A stretch of DNA of 64,000 nt, from NCBI RefSeq assembly GCF_004348975.1, contig NZ_SMFP01000005.1:1-64000 (forward strand), written 5' to 3'. Made by a program: the position numbers and the translations under genes. The DNA comes from Antarcticimicrobium sediminis. GTDB lineage: Bacteria > Pseudomonadota > Alphaproteobacteria > Rhodobacterales > Rhodobacteraceae. The notes beneath the pieces were generated by a model that did no database searches, was not told where the DNA came from, and saw only the letters and a program-made list of their open reading frames with translations. Below are positions 27,588 to 35,525 of the stretch, one piece after another (position 1 is the first letter of the stretch; each line of letters opens with the position of its first letter).

Positions 27588-27616
27588 TTGACCGAATCCA
27601 GCCCCTTTCGTAACTT
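27588..27616 (+). promoter_or_regulatory. sigma-70-type promoter of the small-RNA candidate
   Basis: TTGACC (27588-27593) and TAACTT (27611-27616) are separated by 17 bases, an ideal spacing. They lie about 76 bases before a strong terminator with no reading frame between. Confidence 0.6.
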
Positions 27617-27622
27617 CGTCTT

Positions 27623-27692
27623 TATAAATAAGTCGGCCTGTCCGACGGGGAGAAACAAAATTACGGAAGGGGGCCGGTTCGGCCCCCTTTTT
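27623..27692 (+). ncRNA. candidate small regulatory RNA of about 70 nt
   Basis: From the predicted start near 27623 the transcript would contain a small stem GTCGG-CCTGT-CCGAC, an A-rich single-stranded part (GGGGAGAAACAAAATTACGG), and an intrinsic terminator with an 8-bp stem GGGGGCCG / CGGCCCCC (27669-27687) followed by TTTTT. The layout (5' hairpin, A-rich linker, Rho-independent terminator) is typical of Hfq-type sRNAs. It lies alone in a 458-base gap between the herA-like gene and ialB. No known family was recognised. Confidence 0.6.
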
Positions 27693-27820
27693 CGTGTCTC
27701 CCGCTGCGGGAAAAACGCCGGGATCGGAACATTTCCGCGCGGGACGAGCAAAGGCCACTGACAGCGATCCGGCACCGTGATAAAGCAGCGCCAGCCTGCC
27801 ATTATGGAAACGGGATAAAC

Positions 27821-28435
27821 ATGTTCAAGACACTGACCACTTTCTCCGCCATCGCCCTGGCGGCGTTGACCCTCCCCGCGGTCGCGCAGGATACCGCAAC
27901 AGAACAGCCTGCGGGAACAGAGCAGCCCTCGGGCGAGCAACAGCTCGATCTGGGAACGCCCGCCGATGCGAGCCCGCAACTCGGCGAACGCTATTCCAAG
28001 GAAAAAGTCGGCGACTGGGATCTGGCCTGTATAAAGACTGAAAATGAAACCGACCCCTGTTCGCTGTTGCAGATCCTGAACGACGAAAAGGGCAACCCGA
28101 TGGCCGAGTTCTCGTTGTTCCGCATCGAGGGCGAGGGTCAGGCGGTGGCTGGAGCGACCGTGATCGTGCCGCTGGAAACCCTGCTGCCTGCGCAGCTGAC
28201 CCTGTCGGTCGATGGCGCCCCGGGCAAACGGTACGGATATTCCTTCTGCAATCCCTATGGCTGCGTGGCGCAGATCGGTCTCACCAAAGAGGATATCGCC
28301 GCCTTCAAGGGCGGGAGCGCAGCAACGCTGGCCTTGGTGCCGGCCCCGGCCCCTGATCAACTGGTGACGCTGAAGCTGTCGCTGCAAGGCTTTACCGCCG
28401 GGTATGACAAGGTGGACGTGGTCAAGAACCGCTGA
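27821..28435 (+). CDS. invasion-associated locus B (IalB) family protein
   Basis: This 204-residue exported protein has a signal peptide at about residues 1-22 (LTTFSAIALAALTLPAVAQ), then a Gln/Glu/Pro-rich linker. The IalB domain follows (GDWDLACIKTENETDPCSLLQIL, PLETLLPAQLTLSVDG and FCNPYGCVAQIGL). Cysteine pairs in the conserved places suggest disulfides. The name comes from Bartonella, but the family is widespread in free-living alphaproteobacteria as a periplasmic or surface protein of unknown role. Monocistronic with its own terminator. Confidence 0.88.
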   Translation: MFKTLTTFSAIALAALTLPAVAQDTATEQPAGTEQPSGEQQLDLGTPADASPQLGERYSKEKVGDWDLACIKTENETDPCSLLQILNDEKGNPMAEFSLFRIEGEGQAVAGATVIVPLETLLPAQLTLSVDGAPGKRYGYSFCNPYGCVAQIGLTKEDIAAFKGGSAATLALVPAPAPDQLVTLKLSLQGFTAGYDKVDVVKNR

Positions 28436-28470
28436 TCCCACGCGACACGCGGAAGATCGAAAATATGAAA

Positions 28471-28497
28471 ACGCCGGACGGTTTGTCCGGCGTTTTT
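28471..28497 (+). terminator. intrinsic terminator of the IalB gene
   Basis: A 9-bp stem ACGCCGGAC / GTCCGGCGT has a 5-base loop and is followed by a T-run. Confidence 0.9.
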
Positions 28498-28561
28498 GCG
28501 TTCTACAACCTGTTTTGCGGCACCTTGTTTTGCGGCCTGCTCGGCTGTCAGATACGCGAAC

Positions 28562-29770
28562 TCACACCCGGCGCAGCGCCAGCACCGCGTTGAGCCCGCC
28601 AAAGGCAAAGGCGTTGCTCAGCGCCACGTCGACCTTTGCCTCGCGCGCCACGTTCGGCACCACGTCAAGCGCGCATTCGGGATCCGGTTCCTGATACCCG
28701 ATGGTGGGCGCGATCACGCCGTCACGCAACGCCATGATACAGGCCAAAAGCTCTACCGCGCCGGTGCCGCCAATCAGATGGCCATGCATCGATTTGGTGG
28801 AGGAGATCATCAAATCATCCGCATGCGGTCCGAACACATCGGCGACGGCGGCGCATTCGGTCTTGTCATTGGCGGCCGTGCCGGTGCCATGGGCGTTGAT
28901 ATAGCCTACGGCGTCGCCATTGATCCCGGCATCGGCCAGCGCGCCCGCCATTGCCCGCGCCGCCCCCTGTTTCGAGGGCATCACGATGTCCGAGGCATCA
29001 GAGGTCATGGCAAAGCCCGCCACCTCGCACAGGATCTCGGCGCCGCGCTTGCGTGCGTGTTCATATTCCTCGAACACGAACACCCCGGCGCCCTCGCCCT
29101 GAACCATGCCATTGCGGTTGGCGCTGAACGGGCGACAGGCATCCTTGGACATCACCCGCAGCCCTTCCCACGCCTTGACGCCGCCGAAACACAGCATGGA
29201 TTCCGAGCCCCCGGTGAGCATCGCCGGCGCCGCGCCAGAGCGCACCAGTTGGAACGCCAGCGACATTGCGTGGTTGGACGACGCACAGGCGGTGGACACG
29301 GTAAAGGACGGCCCCTTGAGATTGTATTGCATCGAGACGTGGCTGGCAGCCGCGTTGTTCATCAGCTTGGGCACGACAAAGGGGTGTACCCGGTTCTTGC
29401 CGTCCTCATAGACAGAGCGGTAATTGTCATCCCATGTCGAGACTCCGCCGCCGGCAGTCCCCAGAACCACGCCGGCGCGCGCCGACAGCTCGCCATGAAA
29501 CTCCAACCCCGCTTGTGCGACCGCCTCTGCGGCGGCGGTCAGGGTGAATTGGGTGAAGCGATCATAAAGAGACATCTGCTGACGGTTGAACCGCCCTTCG
29601 GCCTCGAAATTGCGGACCTGCCCGCCGATCTGGATCGCGAGCCGTTCGACGTCGCGAAACTCCAACTGACCGATGCCGCAGCGTCCTTCGCGCATCGCTT
29701 CCAGCGTTTCGGGAACCGTGTGACCCAGGGCGTTGATCGTGCCAGCCCCGGTGATGACAACGCGTTTCAT
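28562..29770 (-). CDS. beta-ketoacyl-ACP synthase (KAS I/II family)
   Basis: This 402-residue condensing enzyme extends acyl chains on ACP. The catalytic triad is in place: Cys in STACASSNHAMS, His in NAHGTGTAANDKTE, and His in STKSMHGHLIGGTGAVE. The usual lysine is in that last motif too. The C-terminus NAFAFGGLNAVLALRRV is standard. It follows a dedicated ACP gene by 24 bases and is part of the L,D-transpeptidase-LpxD-ACP-KAS operon. It is therefore more likely to make a special envelope acyl chain than to serve housekeeping FabF. Confidence 0.93.
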   Translation of the reverse strand: MKRVVITGAGTINALGHTVPETLEAMREGRCGIGQLEFRDVERLAIQIGGQVRNFEAEGRFNRQQMSLYDRFTQFTLTAAAEAVAQAGLEFHGELSARAGVVLGTAGGGVSTWDDNYRSVYEDGKNRVHPFVVPKLMNNAAASHVSMQYNLKGPSFTVSTACASSNHAMSLAFQLVRSGAAPAMLTGGSESMLCFGGVKAWEGLRVMSKDACRPFSANRNGMVQGEGAGVFVFEEYEHARKRGAEILCEVAGFAMTSDASDIVMPSKQGAARAMAGALADAGINGDAVGYINAHGTGTAANDKTECAAVADVFGPHADDLMISSTKSMHGHLIGGTGAVELLACIMALRDGVIAPTIGYQEPDPECALDVVPNVAREAKVDVALSNAFAFGGLNAVLALRRV

Positions 29771-29794
29771 GTGATCAGGTCCGTTCCCGCTGTG

Positions 29795-30052
29795 TCAGGA
29801 TTGCTCGGCAATCATTTTTTCGATCCCGGCGATGATCGCGCCGACATTGGAGATGTCGAAATCGCTTTCCTTGGGATCGTTGGCGTTGAAGGGGATCGAG
29901 ATGTCGAATTCCTCTTCGATGGCAAAGATGCTCTCGACCAGCCCCAGACTGTCGATGCCCAGATCCTCCAGCGTGCTGTCGGGCGTCACGTCGGAGGGGG
30001 ACAAAACAGCCTGTTCGGCTATGATGGCAATAACCTTGTCGCGAGTGCTCAT
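29795..30052 (-). CDS. acyl carrier protein
   Basis: This 85-residue acidic ACP has the phosphopantetheine serine in LEDLGIDSLGLVESIF. The ATG at 30052 (MSTRDKVI) gives the normal ACP length; longer frames upstream are shadows of lpxD. It differs from housekeeping AcpP in having an extended loop (NANDPKESDFDISNVG). It lies between an LpxD-like acyltransferase and a KAS, so it is probably a specialised carrier for a lipid-A-type acyl group. Confidence 0.93.
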   Translation of the reverse strand: MSTRDKVIAIIAEQAVLSPSDVTPDSTLEDLGIDSLGLVESIFAIEEEFDISIPFNANDPKESDFDISNVGAIIAGIEKMIAEQS

Positions 30053-30084
30053 AGGGGCCTCTGATCTGCTGTACTGGGGCTGAT

Positions 30085-31176
30085 TTACTCGCTCGATCCC
30101 AGTTTGGAAACCGCCTTTTTCAGGGCTGCGACATCGCGCAGGAGGCGTGGCAAACGGCGCTGTGCCTTGTAGATTTCGGTATGGGTTTCCATCTTGACCG
30201 CCGGATAACCCATCAGAACCCGACCAGCCGGCGCGTTCGACAGGATCTTGGTGCCGCCGGCGGCAATCACCCCGTCGCCGATAAAGACATTGTCGACGAC
30301 GCCGCACTGACCGCCCAGCACGACATTGTTGCCGATATCGACCGAGCCAGAGATGCCGGTCTGTCCCGCGAACAGGCAATCCTGCCCGGTGCGTACGTTG
30401 TGGCCCAGATGCACCTGGTTATCCAGCTTGCAGCCATCGCCGATCTCGGTGGCACGGATGGTCCCGCTGTCGATCGTGGCATTCGCCCCGATCTCGACAT
30501 CGTCGCCGATGCGCACCGCGCCCAGCGAATGGATCCGCAGCCAGCTTTGTGCTTTTGCGCCGCCCTGATCGCCCATCGTCTTGCGCACGTTCTCGGCGCC
30601 GGACACCTCGGGCGTGACAAAGGAAAACCCGTCCGAGCCGATCCGTGCGCCCGGCTGCGCGATAAAGCGGTCACCGATATGGACCCGCGCCCCGATGCTG
30701 ACCATTTCGCGCAGAAAGGCCCCCTCGCCCAGCACCGTGTCCGTGCCCACATAGCAATGCGGCCCGATCACCGACCCCGCGCCGATCTTTGCCCCCGCGC
30801 CGATCACCGTCAGCGGGCCGACGCAGACGCCGATTCCCAGTTCTGCGCTGGGGTCGATCACGGCCGAGGGGTGGATGCCGGGGCCATAGCCCTGACCGGG
30901 GTCCATCATCCGGGTCAGCCCGGCCATCGCCATGCGAGGACGCGGAGCAAGGATCGCGGCACGCAGCCCCAACGCCTGCCAGTCCGCATCTGGCCAGACC
31001 ATCGCGGCACGGGCCTGTCCCTGGCTGAGCGCTTCGGCGTATTTTGGCGACATCGCCAAGGCCAGATCGTCGGGCCCGGCACTGGCGGGTTCGGCGGCGC
31101 GACGGATCTGTAACGACACGTCGCCCCGGGCTTCGGTGCCCAGGGCGCGTGCGATCTCTTCGATGGTATAGGTCAT
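30085..31176 (-). CDS. lpxD: LpxD-like UDP-3-O-acylglucosamine N-acyltransferase
   Basis: This 363-residue acyltransferase has an N-terminal uridine-binding-like domain (about 1-100) and a long left-handed beta-helix of hexapeptide repeats (IHPSAVIDPSAELGIGVCV, IGAGAKIGAGSVIGPHCYVG, DNQVHLGHNVRTG). The conserved catalytic-type His is in QVHLGHNV. LpxD adds a 3-hydroxyacyl chain from ACP to the lipid A precursor. The C-terminal tail is helical. The canonical lpxD normally sits in the bamA-fabZ-lpxA block; this one sits beside its own ACP and KAS, so it may be a paralogue acting on another amino sugar. Confidence 0.88.
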   Translation of the reverse strand: MTYTIEEIARALGTEARGDVSLQIRRAAEPASAGPDDLALAMSPKYAEALSQGQARAAMVWPDADWQALGLRAAILAPRPRMAMAGLTRMMDPGQGYGPGIHPSAVIDPSAELGIGVCVGPLTVIGAGAKIGAGSVIGPHCYVGTDTVLGEGAFLREMVSIGARVHIGDRFIAQPGARIGSDGFSFVTPEVSGAENVRKTMGDQGGAKAQSWLRIHSLGAVRIGDDVEIGANATIDSGTIRATEIGDGCKLDNQVHLGHNVRTGQDCLFAGQTGISGSVDIGNNVVLGGQCGVVDNVFIGDGVIAAGGTKILSNAPAGRVLMGYPAVKMETHTEIYKAQRRLPRLLRDVAALKKAVSKLGSSE

Positions 31177-31213
31177 TGCGGGTCCTGCGAACTGATCTAC
31201 TTTGGACCCGTGC

Positions 31214-32827
31214 TTACCCCTGAACCGTGCCCAGGGCCACCCCGGCCTGATTGAGCGCATCCCAGATCTTGGCATCGCGTCCATAGACGTCGCGGCGGAA
31301 CTCTGCCCGGCCCTGCTCGTTGGTAAAAGCGGTGCGATAGATGATGTGCACCGGCAGCGGCGTTTCCAGTTCGACCTTGGTTTCCACGCCGGTCTTCAGG
31401 ATCGACTGGAACAGGCCCTGCGGATCATCGCTCTGCGCGGCGAGCAGGGCATAGGCGAACTCGAACGGTTCCTGCAGCCGGATGCAGCCATGGGAGAATG
31501 CGCGCACTTCGCGGTTGAACAGGCTTTTCTGCGGGGTGTCATGCAGGTAGATATTATAACGGTTCGGGAACATGAATTTCACCAAACCCAGCGCGTTGCG
31601 CGACGACGGTGGCTGGCGCATGTCGAACGGGAAAGAGTTCCCGGTATATTGCGAGAAATCGGCATTCGCCCGGTTCACCCGACGGCCACGGCTGTCGGTG
31701 ATGATCAGATGGCCGGCGGCCCCGGGGTTGTTGCGCAGCTTGGGCAGGTATTCCTTGACGATGATCGAGCGCGGGATGTGCCAGCTCGGGTTGATGATCA
31801 TGTGCTCCATCTCGTCAGAGAATTCCGGGCTGCGCCGGTCCGGCACGTTTTTCCCCACCACCGAGCGCGTCTCAAAGGTGACGCGGCCATGGTCGATGAT
31901 CTTGGCGGAGAAATCGGTCTGGTTCACCCAGATGTGGCGCTCGCCGCGATCACGGTTCATCCAGCGTTCGCGCTCCATGGCCACGATCACCGATTTCAGC
32001 CGTTCTTGCACCGGTTTGTTGATCTCGCTCAGGGTGCCGCCGCCAGCGACGCCATCGGCCAGCAGCCCGTGGGCGAGTTGGAATTTCCGCACCGCCTGCT
32101 CCAGTGGCTTGTCATAGGTGCGCGTCGCGCTGCGTTGGAGGTAGCCCATCGCAACCAGACGGTCGCGCAGTGCAATCACTGCGGTTCCGGTATCGCCCGG
32201 TTCCAGTTTGCTGCCCGGCACGGTGGGGGCCCAGCCGCCGAGGGCGATCAGATGTTCAAAGCGCAGCTTTTCTTTCATCAGCGCGCGGTATTCGGCCGTC
32301 ACCGGCGGCAAAGCCCGCAAATAGGCCTGCGGCGCGCTGTCAGCGAATTCGGTCAGATAGGCGGTCCGGTCATGCAGCGGCACCTTGCGCTTGATCCCGT
32401 CGTCAATCTTGGACGGGGTCAGCAAGCCGGTCTGCACGTCCTTGGCATAGGTGACAAAAGCGCGGCTCATCGCGACCTCGACCTCGCCCAGATCGCGGGT
32501 GGTGCGCACGGCGGCCATGCGCGCCTTAAGCGCCGCGACCCCATATCTTGCCTCGGGGAGCCCATGGACCGAGACGCCTGACAGCGCGTCGAGCAGCGCC
32601 GCGCGCCGGGTGCGCGCCATTTCCCCTTCGGCGGTCCAGATCGGCTGGTAATCGCGTTGGCGATAGAAGGCTGCGATGCTGTCATCGTCCGCTGCAGCCT
32701 CAGCAACCGCCTGTTTGAAGGCGGTGACTTGCGCCTGTGCGGGGGCAGTAACGGAAAACGTCAGCCCCAGTGCGCAGGCGGCCGCGAACAGCGTGGCACG
32801 GAGCGGAAACCGGATCGTCATTGTCAT
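31214..32827 (-). CDS. L,D-transpeptidase of the YcbB/LdtD type
   Basis: This 537-residue periplasmic enzyme makes 3-3 peptidoglycan cross-links. A signal peptide covers about 1-34. A scaffold region follows. A peptidoglycan-binding helical domain lies near 230-290 (GDTGTAVIALRDRLVAMGYL ... VRKFQLAHGLLADG). The YkuD catalytic domain lies around 320-500 with the active-site motif AFSHGCIRLQEP (nucleophile Cys). ATG 32827 (MTMTIRFPLR) is chosen because it starts the signal peptide and follows GGGACG. It heads the LDT-LpxD-ACP-KAS operon and is divergent from a MepK-like peptidase. Confidence 0.93.
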   Translation of the reverse strand: MTMTIRFPLRATLFAAACALGLTFSVTAPAQAQVTAFKQAVAEAAADDDSIAAFYRQRDYQPIWTAEGEMARTRRAALLDALSGVSVHGLPEARYGVAALKARMAAVRTTRDLGEVEVAMSRAFVTYAKDVQTGLLTPSKIDDGIKRKVPLHDRTAYLTEFADSAPQAYLRALPPVTAEYRALMKEKLRFEHLIALGGWAPTVPGSKLEPGDTGTAVIALRDRLVAMGYLQRSATRTYDKPLEQAVRKFQLAHGLLADGVAGGGTLSEINKPVQERLKSVIVAMERERWMNRDRGERHIWVNQTDFSAKIIDHGRVTFETRSVVGKNVPDRRSPEFSDEMEHMIINPSWHIPRSIIVKEYLPKLRNNPGAAGHLIITDSRGRRVNRANADFSQYTGNSFPFDMRQPPSSRNALGLVKFMFPNRYNIYLHDTPQKSLFNREVRAFSHGCIRLQEPFEFAYALLAAQSDDPQGLFQSILKTGVETKVELETPLPVHIIYRTAFTNEQGRAEFRRDVYGRDAKIWDALNQAGVALGTVQG

Positions 32828-33198
32828 TTTGGCGTCCCTGATAACGTCGGAAAAATGTGTCTTTGCAATGGTTACGCCATCACTGTCTCTGCGCCAATGT
32901 ACAATGTCCATTCACAATTCCTCTATCGGTCCTCTATCGGGGATTCTCTGGTACAGGTGCGGCGTGGCGGCATCTGTACCAGCGATGGCGCGGATCGAAT
33001 TGTGGAATTTTGGGGCGGAATTCCCCCTTTTGCGCAAAAAATTGCCGAAAATCGGGTGCATGACAGGGTTGAAATATTCCGTGCTTGGCAGTCGAATCGT
33101 CTTATGGCATGCAGTCTGCATCTGGGGATGGATAAAAATCGTGTGCATAACATTGCGCGCTGGCAGGACGAAATTAGCGTACGGGACAACGCAGACCA
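32828..33198. promoter_or_regulatory. divergent promoter region between ldt and the DUF882 peptidase gene
   Basis: These 371 bases hold no gene. A tandem repeat of 11-base period lies at 32920-32941 (CCTCTATCGGT, CCTCTATCGGG). Just left of it is a dyad AATG-GA-CATT (minus strand). These could be operator sites for the envelope genes. The half next to the peptidase gene is AT-richer than its surroundings. Confidence 0.45.
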
Positions 33199-33768
33199 AT
33201 GGCAGATATGAACGGATCGGGAATTTCCCGGCGCTTTCTTTTGGGCGCATTCGCGGCAACCGCAGTAGTGGCAGCCCCAACATATTCCAGCGCAGCTGGT
33301 TTTCTTCGCGGCAGCGGTGATATTCGCAAGCTGAAGATGTACTCGGGCCGCACAGGCGAGCGGCTTGATATGATCTACTGGATCGACGGCGACTACATCA
33401 AGGACGCGGTCAAAGAGATCAACCACTTCATGCGCGACTGGCGCACGGATCAGATCAAGTCGATCGATCTGCGCACACTCGATATCATGGCAGCCTCGCA
33501 TAACCTGCTTGATGTCAGCGAACCCTATCTGATGCTGTCGGGCTATCGCAGCCCGCAGACCAACGCGATGTTGCGCAGCCGCTCGCGCGGGGTCGCCAAG
33601 AATTCTCTGCACATGAAGGGTCAGGCCGCCGACCTGCGTCTGGGCTCCCGCAGCGTCAACCAGATAGCCAAGGCGGCGCTGGCTTGTCATAGCGGCGGTG
33701 TCGGGCGCTATTCGCGGTCGAACTTCGTCCATATGGATTGCGGCGTGGTGCGGACCTGGGGGGCCTGA
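33199..33768 (+). CDS. DUF882 / M15-type peptidase, MepK (YcbK) like
   Basis: This 189-residue exported protein has a twin-arginine-type signal (SRRFLLGAFAATAVV). The M15 metallopeptidase fold follows with metal-site motifs LSGYRSPQTNAMLR, SLHMKGQAADLR (His and Asp) and SNFVHMDCGVV (His). E. coli YcbK/MepK is an endopeptidase able to cut 3-3 cross-links and is encoded next to ycbB. Here the homologue is divergent from the ycbB-like gene, so the pair is conserved in a different arrangement. An ATG three codons later is an alternative start. Confidence 0.9.
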   Translation: MADMNGSGISRRFLLGAFAATAVVAAPTYSSAAGFLRGSGDIRKLKMYSGRTGERLDMIYWIDGDYIKDAVKEINHFMRDWRTDQIKSIDLRTLDIMAASHNLLDVSEPYLMLSGYRSPQTNAMLRSRSRGVAKNSLHMKGQAADLRLGSRSVNQIAKAALACHSGGVGRYSRSNFVHMDCGVVRTWGA

Positions 33769-33803
33769 TCCCCTTTCGCAATTGACGTCTGTTCCGATGA
33801 ACT

Positions 33804-33830
33804 GCCCCCGCCGTCACGCGGGGGCTTTTT
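33804..33830 (+). terminator. intrinsic terminator of the DUF882 gene
   Basis: An 8-bp stem GCCCCCGC / GCGGGGGC has a 6-base loop and five T. Confidence 0.9.
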
Positions 33831-33966
33831 CATGTTCGCTCTCCGCGATGGCATGACGCAGCTGCCGGTCCCGACGCCGCCCTTTACGGGACTGTCCGCC
33901 ACATCGTAAAGAGTGGCAGACAGCCACGCCCTCGCCGACGACATCAGCAGACAGGACGCTTGCCAG

Positions 33967-34761
33967 ATGATCACGATCCGCACCTTGATCTCCCGCCTCT
34001 GTTTGGTGGCCTGCGCCACACCCGCCGTCGCGCAAGAGGGCGCAATAGAGACAAGCACGCCGCTGTTTGGTGCCCCCGTCGCTTCCCCTGAGCCCCCCGT
34101 AACGGCCCTTGAATCGATCCCGTTGCCACAATTTCTGGTCGATGGCGGGCCGGTAATCTGGGCGATTTCCGCGCTGTCGATCATCACCCTTGCCATCATT
34201 TTGTGGAAGACCTGGGGCCTGGCCCGTGCCGGGGCCTGGCGCAAGGGCCATGCGCGCGACGCGGTGGCCGCCTATGAGCGGGGCGAGCGCGCCATGGCCG
34301 AGCAGATCCTGGCCCAAGGCGGCGGGCCGCGCTCGACCGTGGTGCGCGCCGCCGTAACCGGACGCGCCACCAAGCCCGACGCCCTTGCGCGCGAAGATAC
34401 CCTGCGCGTGGCCCGCAATGAACTGGCCGAGGCCGCCACCGGTCTGAGGGCCTTGGAACTGATCGCCACCATCGCGCCGCTGCTGGGGCTGCTTGGCACC
34501 GTTCTGGGCATGATCGCGGCATTTCAGGCGTTGCAGGACAGCGGGGCGCGCGCCGATCCCGGGCAGTTGGCTGGCGGCATATGGGAGGCGTTGCTGACCA
34601 CCGCCGCCGGCATGGCCGTGGCGATCCCGGCCTCGGCCGCCCTGACATGGTTCGAGGCGGTGATCGACCGCATGCGCCGCGATATCGAGGATGCGGTGAC
34701 GCGGATCTTTGTCGCCCGCCCGCCCGAGGAGGCCGCCGATCTGACACGGGCCGCCGAATAA
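33967..34761 (+). CDS. exbB: ExbB/TolQ-type proton channel protein
   Basis: This 264-residue inner-membrane protein of the MotA/TolQ/ExbB family forms the pentameric stator that powers TonB. It has a predicted signal/first helix at 1-20 (LISRLCLVACATPAVAQ), a helix near 60-85, and the family core LELIATIAPLLGLLGTVLGMIAAFQAL followed by the last helix ALLTTAAGMAVAIPASAA. The ATG at 33967 is preferred as it begins at the exported N-terminus. First of a tight exbB-exbD-exbD-tonB operon (gaps of 2, 3 and -4 bases). Confidence 0.93.
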   Translation: MITIRTLISRLCLVACATPAVAQEGAIETSTPLFGAPVASPEPPVTALESIPLPQFLVDGGPVIWAISALSIITLAIILWKTWGLARAGAWRKGHARDAVAAYERGERAMAEQILAQGGGPRSTVVRAAVTGRATKPDALAREDTLRVARNELAEAATGLRALELIATIAPLLGLLGTVLGMIAAFQALQDSGARADPGQLAGGIWEALLTTAAGMAVAIPASAALTWFEAVIDRMRRDIEDAVTRIFVARPPEEAADLTRAAE

Positions 34762-34763
34762 CC

Positions 34764-35141
34764 ATGCAAGAGCTGGCCCCGCCCCGAAGATCCAGGCGCC
34801 CCAGTCTGACGCCGATGATCGACGTCGTTTTCCTGTTGCTGGTTTTCTTCATGCTGGCTTCGCGCTTTGGCGTCGAACAGGTGATACCGCTGCCGCTTGT
34901 CGGCGGCGGTGAAAGCTATTCCGGCCCGCCGCGTCTGGTTGACATCGGTGCTGACGGGCTGCGTCTGAACGGGCGAGAGATTGCCCTTGAGGCGTTGATC
35001 GCGGCGCTGGCCCCTTTGATGACTACGGCAGAGGATACCATCGTGCTGCGCGGCGGCGCGGGGGCGTCGTTGCAGGATGTGGTGTCGGTCGCCGACCGGT
35101 TGCGCGCGGTGGGCTATTCCACCCTTGTTCTGGTGGAATAA
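34764..35141 (+). CDS. exbD: ExbD-type energy transducer, first copy
   Basis: This 125-residue protein has one membrane helix and a periplasmic domain. The N-terminus RRPSLTPMIDVVFLLLVFFMLASRFG contains Asp20, the equivalent of E. coli ExbD Asp25 that carries protons through the ExbB pore. The periplasmic part resembles other ExbD proteins (DGLRLNGREIALEALIAAL). It is followed three bases later by a second exbD. Confidence 0.93.
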   Translation: MQELAPPRRSRRPSLTPMIDVVFLLLVFFMLASRFGVEQVIPLPLVGGGESYSGPPRLVDIGADGLRLNGREIALEALIAALAPLMTTAEDTIVLRGGAGASLQDVVSVADRLRAVGYSTLVLVE

Positions 35142-35144
35142 CCG

Positions 35145-35525
35145 ATGCTGCTTGCCCCCCCGCGCCGCAGCCCACCCCGTGAATCGGTTGTTCCGATGAT
35201 CAACGTGGTGTTTCTGCTGCTGGTGTTCTTCCTGATGACATCGCAGATCGCGCCGCCCGACCCGGTCGAAGTCGCACCGCCAATTTCGGTCGGGGGGGCA
35301 CCTGTCGATCATGGCACACGCCTGTTCGTCGGGGCGGACGGCGTCGCGCGCTTGGACGGGATCAGCGGTGATGCGGCCCTGGCGGCGCTGGCCGCGCGGG
35401 ATCCTGCCGCTGGCCCGGTGATCCTGGCCGCCGATGCCGAGGTGCCCGCTGCCACCATCGCCCGGTTGATGGCGCAGTTGGCCGGGCTGGGTCTGGCCCG
35501 GGTCGAGATGTCGGTGCAGCCGTGA
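35145..35525 (+). CDS. ExbD-type protein, second copy, with Asn replacing the proton-carrying Asp
   Basis: This 126-residue paralogue of the preceding ExbD has the same layout. The membrane motif reads VPMINVVFLLLVFFLMTSQ: position 20 is Asn (codon AAC at 35202-35204), where the first copy and E. coli ExbD have the essential Asp. The rest of the helix is well conserved, and the periplasmic part (DGISGDAALAALAARD) is intact, so it does not look like a pseudogene. It may pair with the first ExbD in an asymmetric dimer. It overlaps tonB by four bases. Confidence 0.92.
   Translation: MLLAPPRRSPPRESVVPMINVVFLLLVFFLMTSQIAPPDPVEVAPPISVGGAPVDHGTRLFVGADGVARLDGISGDAALAALAARDPAAGPVILAADAEVPAATIARLMAQLAGLGLARVEMSVQP

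Noticed and set aside
28496-30064. 522-codon plus-strand open frame opposite KAS and ACP
   Set aside because: Shadow of two clearly recognised genes with intact catalytic motifs.
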